Assembly: GCA_027257055.1 (NCBI GenBank)
Contig: JAPVLO010000007.1
Coordinates: 6,882,001-6,946,000 of the forward strand
Source of the DNA: Cephalopachus bancanus
Taxonomy: Eukaryota > Chordata > Mammalia > Primates > Tarsiidae
Length of the DNA: 64,000 nucleotides
Direction: 5' to 3'
Of this stretch, positions 57,161-64,000 are shown piece by piece. Every line of letters starts with the position of its first letter. The stretch's first letter is position 1. Both the position numbers and the translations under genes were made by a program. The notes below the pieces were generated by a model that worked only from the letters and a program-made list of their open reading frames with translations, was not told the DNA's origin and ran no database searches.

Positions 57161-58674
57161 CAGGAACAAGGTGTGCTTCCTACAGTGCTCTCTGTGCCTC
57201 TCTGTTCCAGACACGTTAAAATAATTCTACAAATGGAGAGGCCCCCATCTCCCAGTTTGAAGAAAGAGTTTCATCATTATTTACTTAATCAGCATTAATT
57301 CATTATACCACGCTGTATTTCAAAAAATGGTAGAATGCTTACAAAAATGCACATGCGGTTAAAAAGAAAGAAAAAAACAAGGAAAAGGTCAGAGATAAAA
57401 TAAATGGAGGTAAAAATACATGATTCCATGACTTAAATACACAAAGTGCATACTATAGGATTCTGTACAGGGATTGGGGGTTTGAATTGAAATTGGATGC
57501 TGGGCTTCCTAGCAACTATAGTGAAGAGAGAAACATCATCAGTAACAACATTCTCACAATCCCAAAGATAACGCCAACTAGCCTTTTCCAGTACTAAGAA
57601 TAACATCTTCCTGTGGTTTCACATAAACAGATGTTTGATGTAGAGGAGCATGTTCTTAATGCTGTCCCACCAGGGAGAAGGGGGAGGAGGTTATGTGGCC
57701 CCAAACGACCCCCAAATTCATTCCATCTATTCCCCCCACCCTCCCTTCCACTGGAGTTCCCTGCAAGTTTGCCAAGAATCCTTCCTGTACCGCTTTCAAG
57801 ATTTCTGTCATATATGCACACTCAGCTGCCTGATCATTTATATTTTAAGGCAACTCACTTCTTGCACCCAAATAAATTTATTACAGAAATTTTACACCTT
57901 GGCTCTAATGGGAAAATCAGAATCAATTTCCCAAAATGTTAAATGGCCACAAAATAAATGCAATGGAAACAAGCCAATGTAATTTCATTTTGGCAAGATA
58001 GTGTTGCCTTGTGAGAACTCCGTGCCTGAGCTGTTCTCTGCTTGTTAGAAAAGGAAAGCCATCCAGCATCACCAGTCAATGACATGTCAGCCACAAACTA
58101 AAACATCTCCCCCATTTACACAACCACAAGACTGAAGGAGAATTCTAAGGGGAACAGGCATTTGACTACAGGATTCTGTGAAATCCAAAACCCTGTGTGA
58201 GTTCCATTTAAAATAGTGCTACCCAATGGGTGTCCTATCCAGTGCCAGCTGCAGTGAAGGAAGTGTCTGTCCCAGGTACCAGCCCACTCACCTTTTTCTC
58301 TGAGGCTTAGGCTGACGTGTGACAATGTTTCTTTACACATTAATGAAAGGATCAGTTTGCAACAGATTGGACGTTTTGAAATGAGTCCCATTCCACAGAG
58401 GGTGTGAAAAGCAGTGCTCCAAAACCATTTCTGGTACCTCCTGGGGGCTGTAGTCCACACTCTGGGAAACAACGATCCTGCCATCAGCTTCAGGAAATGT
58501 CAGTTTCAGTCAAGTTCATGAGTCTGTTGTGTTCAGCTGATACTGTAAACTGGGCTCATCCCTTCTCTGGCCAACACTTCCTGTGTCCTAGCTTTCCTCT
58601 TAGTAACTCACTAGTATTATCCTTAATTCTGCTCTATTCCACATTTACGTGTTTTTACCTATTACAAGATAACA

Positions 58675-59062
58675 ACATCAGCACCATGATCGCCACTCCC
58701 ATCACCACCATCACCACTACCACCACCACCATCATCACAGCCACCACCACCACCATCATCACGACTGCGGCCATCATCACCACCACTGTCACCATTACCA
58801 CCATCATCACCACTATCACTGCCATCATCATCATCAACACCACTATCATCACCATCACCACTACCACTACCATCACTACCACCACCATCATCACCTCATC
58901 ACTACCATCATCACCACTACCATGATCACCACTATCACTACCATAATAATCACCATCACCATCATCACCATCATAACCACCATTATCATCATCACTATCA
59001 TTACCATCACCAACCATCACCACTACCACCACCACCATCATCACCATCACCACTACCATCAC
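58675..59062. repeat. CAY/ACC trinucleotide tract, about 390 bp
   Basis: Almost pure ACC, ATC and CAT triplets from about CATCAGCACCATGATCGCC to ACCACTACCATCACAG. The minus strand is GGT/GAT-rich. Long open frames on both strands follow from lack of stops in the repeat and are not genes. Confidence 0.97.
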
Positions 59063-59084
59063 AGCAGCTCACATTTATATGGAA

Positions 59085-59330
59085 ATTACCATGTGGCATG
59101 CACTGGCACTGCCCCAGGACTTTAAATATAATTGACTCATTTAATCCTCCCTACCACCCAGACAAGATACTATTATTATTATTCCCATTTGACAGATATG
59201 GAGACTGAGCTACTGAGAAATAAAATCCTGTTGGCCAGAAGTCACTTGGCTAATAATTAGGAAGCGCCAAGACCACACAAGGGCAGTTGGGCTCCAGGTC
59301 CACACTCTTGGCACTCTTCTTGTCACCCTT
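59085..59330 (+). mobile_element. Old MIR/L2-class fragment
   Basis: ACCATGTGGCATGCACTGGC, TCATTTAATCCTCCCTACCA, CCCATTTGACAGATATGGAG and GAAGTCACTTGGCTAATAAT give a clear old-repeat order. Confidence 0.55.
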
Positions 59331-59629
59331 TCAGCCTCATGCAACAAACTTCATACAACAAGCCTCATGCAGTAAGCAAACATAATGCTGTGCCCTCTAA
59401 ACTGGACACACTGCAGGCAGTCCACCAAAAGGTCCACACTCTGAACTAGACACCCTGCAGACTGTCTACTAAAAGGTATGAGCTGATATTCCTGTCTTGA
59501 GGTGGGCACCTCATAAACTCAGAAGGAAAACACTCAACTAGGAAAAGTCAGGTGGATGGAGCCTACAGCCCATGGCATGTGAATGAAACAGTCTCTCAGA
59601 CCTCAGTTCAGTATCTGTGTGTTCCTGTC

Positions 59630-60400
59630 TCATTCCTTCATTCTTTCAGCCAACTGACAGAGAATGAAAGCCTTCTGGTCTAGGCAGTAGCAATACAGAG
59701 CAGGATTTAGCAATGGACAAGGTCACTACCCTTGTGATGGGCAAGTTGTGACTGGGGAAACACAACACACCAGCAAACAAGACCATGAGAGATGAATCCA
59801 CTTTAAATAGAGGGGTCAGGCCAGCATAGTAGCTCATATCTATAATCCCAGCACTTTGGGAGGCCGAGGCAAGAGGACTGCTAGAGCCCAGGAATTCAAG
59901 ATCAGCCTGGGTAACATAACAAGACCTCATCTCTACAAAAAAAAATTTTTTTTTAATTAGCCAATGTGGTGGAGTGCACTTGTAGTCCCAGCTACTTGGG
60001 AAGCTGAGGTGGGAAGATTGCCTGAGCCCAGGAGGTGAAGACACTGGTGAACGCATAATCATGCCACTGAACTCTAGCTTGGGCAACAGAGTGAGACCGT
60101 GACTCAAAGGAGAAAAAAAAAAAAAGAGGAAGGTCAGAAAGGGTTGTTCTCAGCAGGTGACATTTAACCTGAGACCTGAAGAATGATGGGCTAACCAAGT
60201 GACAAGTCAGTGGACACGTGTTCTGAGACAGGGAACAGCAAGAGCAATGACCTTGAGCTGGGAAATGGTCTGATAAGTTCAAGGAAAACAAGGAAGGGCC
60301 ATCATGAATGGAACACTGAGAGCAGTGGTGAGAGAAACCACACCAGCGGCATGAATAGGTTCACAGCCCCAGCCTTGCATAGTGGTGTTCTCGGCACTTG
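59630..60400 (+). mobile_element. Old LINE-type fragment, split by an Alu
   Basis: TTCCTTCATTCTTTCAGCC and CAATGGACAAGGTCACTACC lie left of the Alu. CAGGTGACATTTAACCTGAG, ACCTGAAGAATGATGGG and GGGAACAGCAAGAGCAATGA lie right. Same family as 42265-42740. Confidence 0.6.
59819..60125 (+). mobile_element. Alu dimer, old J-like
   Basis: AATCCCAGCACTTTGGGAGG, CAGGAATTCAAGATCAGCCT, CTCATCTCTACAAAAAAAAA, TAATCATGCCACTGAACTCT and GAGACCGTGACTCAAAGG. AGAGG..GGTCAG occurs on both sides, a likely target duplication. Confidence 0.92.
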
Positions 60401-62914
60401 AAAGTCTTGACATGTGGATCTCCAGAACAACCCAGTAGGCAGGTACTCTCATCATCACAAATTTCCAGATGAGGAACATTAGGAAGAAATTCACAAAGCA
60501 AGTATGCAATGCAGCCGGTGTTCACAGTCAGGCAGCCTTGGGGCACCTGAGTCTGTATTGCTGGACACCAGGCTATGAGGCCACGGCTCACCAGGAATGG
60601 AAGACAAGACTAGCGAGGGAGGTGGGGTCTCAGAGGCTGTGGTCATGGGTTGGGTTTTATGCCAAGAGTGGCGGGAAGCAGGGATGTGCGCTTTGGGAGC
60701 CCCTCCCAGGTGCTGGGAGGTGAGCCACAGCACAGCAAAGCAGATGCAAGACCCCAGCAAGAGCTGACACAAGGGCCCAGTACTGTGGCAGAGGAAGCAG
60801 AGGTCCGGTGAACTTGTCACAGAGATAGAGATGGCGAGTCAAGGACTCATAAAATGGGAGGCCATGGATGCACAGGCAGAATTCAGAGAGCAAAGAGGAG
60901 GGAACATTTCAGAGCCAGGGATCTGTGTGACCAAAGAAGCAAGGACTGGGCCAAGCAGTCTGTGTCCAGCAGATAATTCTTTCTTCCTCCTTTCCCTCAG
61001 ATCCAGCACTTTCAGATCATCCCCCAAATGCCTCAGCTGTGAGCAGGAAGTGACACTGGGTCAGCAGATCCTCCTTTGGAGTCTGCCAACCAGGAAAGGA
61101 TCGGAGGCTTCAGGAGTCCTACAGTGACGTCACAGTGGCAACGGTGCAAACACACACTCTGGGAAGGACCTAAGAGAGCTGAAACCCCTTCTACCACTGA
61201 CAGAAGCCTGGTTCTGCTTACATACCTCCCATGACAGTGAACTCCCTCCCTTGCCATCAGTCATAGGCTAAATGGCAGATAATATGAATAACTCCCCTTG
61301 CCAGACACAAGACACAGGACTTCCTGGGACTGTCCCCAGACCACCTACAGAGAGAAGATGCTTCAAAGACCCCTCATCACATAGGCCAGCTCCAGGCCCG
61401 GGCCCCCTGAAGCAAAGTCATCCGCTAAAACACGCAGCTGTTTGGGGCTTTCTTGAGCAACAGGAAAGCTCAATTCTGGCTCCCCGGGCATTTGAGAAAA
61501 ACCTGTAATGTAAAAAGGGTACTCCAATAAATAAATACACACAAGAAACACTCTCAAAGAAAGAGGCTATTAAGGAAGCAGATTGCTTAATTTTAAAAAT
61601 ATGAACCTCGATGAGAATTTCCAGGGAGGAAGCGTGTGCTCAGAAGGAGCTGGGACCTTCCACCTTATTCTTCCCAGCTGGTCCCGGTGGTACATTCTGA
61701 AACCACAGGGCAAAAACGCCCCACCCCTGATTCCCAAGATTGTCATCCTCCAAGTCTGTTCTAGAATAAATAGCCACAGTACCTTTCTGTGTTCTTGCTA
61801 ATTGAAGTCTGCCAATGTCCTTTAGAAAACACAAGTCCTAAAGTGAAGCCAACCTCTTGCAGAGGGTCAAACTGGACCCCAAGCTTCCTTCTTTCATCTA
61901 CTTTCCAGGTATTGGCTGCTGATCTCAGCATCTTCCCCAGGGCCAGGCCATACAAGAGGTTAATAAGGTGACTTTTAGGGACTCATGGACCCAGAACAAA
62001 GCAACAGAAGTGAGTCTCTTTTCAATTGCCCTTGAATCTTCCTAGAACACCAAGGGGAGAGTTTTAGTTCAGTACTCCAATGACTCTGATGTCCCCGGGC
62101 ACTTGTTAGCCTCCGTGTTTGAACAATACCAGAGGATCCTCTGGCTGGAACCTTTGGTAAGAGACTGTATCTAGTTTGAAGTAAATGCTGTTTTATAGTA
62201 ATTGTTTGATTTTATGGTTACCTTTCATCAAAGACAAACAATACTGGATTTCTACTTAAAGTTGCAACCTAAGAATCTTTTAAAATTCTTTAAGTTGACA
62301 AAAAAAGGACTTGGAGTAAAAGAAAACATCCAGCAAATTAGACTACAGGTGACAAATGACAAAGTTTGGGACAATTACTTGATCTTATGCTAAACTGCTG
62401 CCCCCAACACACAGCCTCAGCCCAGACCTTACTCCAAAGCCCAGACTGTGCAGCCAACTGCCAGCGTGTCACCTCTGCGTGGGTGTCTAATAGACACTCC
62501 AAGTGCATTGCAGCCAAGATAGAGCTTCTCTCTCCCTGCAACCTGCCCCATTATGGCCGGGAAGGACACGCTGTCCTCCGAGGCCCAGGACAGAACTGAG
62601 AGCCCTCCCTCAGAACTCCACTCTCCCATTCCCTGTCTGCTCCCTCAGCCAACCACGTGGGCTCCACCTTCCAGATGTGTCCATGTCCTCACTGTGTCAG
62701 TACCCCCCACCCTCCGCCTCCTGCCTGGACCACAGCAATGACCTCTGGGCTACACTACCCTACTCTTTCATCACCTGATGGATCGTGACCCTCTGAACTT
62801 AGACAGTCCGACTGCTCCCTTTCACACTCAGAGCAAAAGATGAGGTCCTAGCAGGTCCCCCTCCCCCACGACCTCCAGGTCCCTTCTGTAGCCCTCCCCA
62901 GCAGTCTCAAGTGA

Positions 62915-63250
62915 CTTCAACTCTCAGGGGCTCCTTGCTGTTCCTGGAACCCCTGATGGTGGCCTCTGCGCTGAAGGCTCCCTTTGCCCTGAAGGCTCTT
63001 GCCCCAGATACGCACACAGCTGATTTCCTCACTGCCTTCAAGGTCCTGCTCAAATGTCACCTCCTCAATGACATCACCTCTGACACTCTATTTAATACTC
63101 AATTGTCTACCATCCCCCGCACTTATACCTCCTCTTATCTTGCCCTACTTTTCTGCTCATTTCCCACAACATGCGTTACTAACAGGCAGGATGATTCTCT
63201 GCTGGTTATGGGAACTGTTTGTTGTGTGTCTACCCCTACCAGCAAGCAGC
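62915..63250 (+). mobile_element. L2 3' end
   Basis: CTCCTTGCTGTTCCTGGAAC, CTTCAAGGTCCTGCTCAAAT, GTCACCTCCTCAATGACATC, CTCTGACACTCTATTTAATA and CTTGCCCTACTTTTCTGCTC. Well-preserved L2 order. Confidence 0.75.
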
Positions 63251-63764
63251 AGGAGCCAGCAATCCTGTCAATGTGGCTAACTGGTGCCCCAACAGCCAGA
63301 ACAGTGTGTGCACAACCTAGGGGGCCCAGCAGACATTGGTGCAATTCAACGAAGAGGCCCGACCCCACACAAGGCTATTCTTTGCAGGACATGGGCAGCA
63401 AGCTTTGATACTCTGGGCTGGCTACTCGGAGCTTGACAGCATGAAACTTCCTGTTGGCTCAGTCTTCCTTGTGGCCTTTGAGACATCTATTTGGCTCCTG
63501 GGGCTATGGGCCACGTTATTAATGTTATTAATGTATGGCATCCATCTATTTGATCAACCCACCAAGTTGCAGAGGGCTCAAAACCCGGGATGGTGCTCTG
63601 TGGTGTTCCTTTAGATACCCTGGGATGTCACCACTATAGTCATCAAAATATTTTACAGATTTTTTAAAAATATGGTAAAGCAGAAAAAAAATAATGAAAA
63701 ATCATATATACACTAACATTACCTAGACTCCACAGCTGCTAACATCTGCTGCATTTCCTTAGAG

Positions 63765-63800
63765 TGAGTATGTGTGTACACATATGCATATGTGTATGTA
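63765..63800. repeat. Short TG/CA alternating tract
   Basis: GTATGTGTGTACACATATGC followed by ATATGTGTATG, partly palindromic. Confidence 0.7.
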
Positions 63801-63827
63801 AACTCCACCAAGAGAACTACCCCCTAG

Positions 63828-64000
63828 GAAAAATCAGGGCAGGCAAACTTCTTCTGCAATGGCCAGACAGTAAATATTTTCAGCTGTGGGCCAAGGGTCT
63901 CTGCCTCAGTGATTCAACTCTGCCGGAAAGCCACAACAGAACGCGTATAAGTGAATGGGTGTGGCTGTGTTCCAATAAAACTTTATTTACAAAGCCAGGC
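63828..64000 (+). mobile_element. hAT non-autonomous element (MER20 class), cut by the window end
   Basis: CAGGGCAGGCAAACTTCTTC, GGCCAGACAGTAAATATTTT, CAACTCTGCCGGAAAGCC, GTGTTCCAATAAAACTTTAT, then the window ends at GCCAGGC. Confidence 0.8.

Larger units (their letters stand above)
10352..64000 (-). other. PHACTR3: PHACTR3 upstream intron (partial), over 53 kb
   Basis: Everything to the right of the 162-nt exon lies upstream in the gene. The first coding exon, as I recall it from human PHACTR3 (about 41 residues, Ser-rich), was not found, nor was a CpG-rich promoter-like block. Non-coding alternative first exons cannot be excluded by eye. Stretches over 300 bases with no repeat call include 10816-11214, 11761-12599, 15871-16297, 18766-20084, 21011-22424, 23487-24519, 26261-27813, 35091-37479, 38371-39949, 45642-47059, 47986-49152, 54331-55869, 56291-57100, 57161-58674, 60401-62914 and 63251-63764. 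Confidence 0.75.

Noticed and set aside
58655..59062. Apparent 135-codon Met/Val-rich protein
   Set aside because: Translation of the trinucleotide repeat only.
1..64000. CRISPR array, tRNA, rRNA or bacterial operon
   Set aside because: No such structure seen; splice sites, Alus, L1 and L2 show this is primate intronic DNA.

Overview
The window is primate nuclear DNA from inside one large gene. It holds two coding exons on the minus strand that I recognise as PHACTR3 (phosphatase and actin regulator 3, also called scapinin). The rest is intron, and most of that is interspersed and simple repeats. Eleven dimeric or half Alu elements make it a primate. The younger Alu copies do not match human or monkey subfamilies or the strepsirrhine (lemur/galago) types as I know them: they have a one-base deletion in the Pol III box A region, GAGCCCATGGG in the left arm, CTCTATAATAAA before the right arm and an ACTC(A)n 3' end. 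By exclusion I infer a tarsier (for example Carlito/Tarsius). This is inference and was not checked against a database.

Layout, with PHACTR3 read right to left. 10352-64000: a long intron with no coding exon I can recognise, so the first coding exon lies beyond the right edge. 10190-10351: a 162-nt exon encoding the basic N-terminal segment (RIFKPWKWRKKK). 6044-10189: an intron holding an unannotated inverted repeat of about 190 bp per arm. 5966-6043: a 78-nt exon encoding the N-terminal RPEL (G-actin-binding) motif. 1-5965: part of the next intron, with a small G-rich tandem repeat just after the donor. Both exons are phase 1-1, so either can be skipped without losing the frame. Roughly 1-15 kb looks GC-richer; 16-48 kb is AT-rich and carries most of the old L1 sequence.

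Mobile DNA: two free right-monomer Alu copies rich in CpG; dimeric Alus with clear target-site duplications; old L1/HAL1 tracts (24.5-25.1, 29.9-32.6, 33.8-35.1, 40-41.2, 42.8-43.4 and 44.1-44.7 kb); a younger L1 with a twin-priming (5' inversion) structure at 44.7-45.6 kb; MLT1-type solo LTR sequence at 37.5 and 50.8-51.7 kb; hAT-class elements (0.4, 3.6, 20.1 and 63.8 kb); a mariner/Tigger-class element flanked by TA at 34.2 kb; and a fold-back pair of mariner-like 3' ends at 52.0-52.5 kb. There are also many L2 and MIR fragments.

Tandem repeats include a degenerate 16-18-bp minisatellite at 22.9-23.5 kb, whose PHACTR3-sense strand repeats a 5' splice-site-like motif, a CTTCC-type pyrimidine tract at 50.2-50.4 kb (GGAA on the sense strand), and a 390-bp CAY/ACC trinucleotide tract at 58.7-59.1 kb. 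I see no CRISPR array, rRNA, tRNA or complete protein-coding gene.
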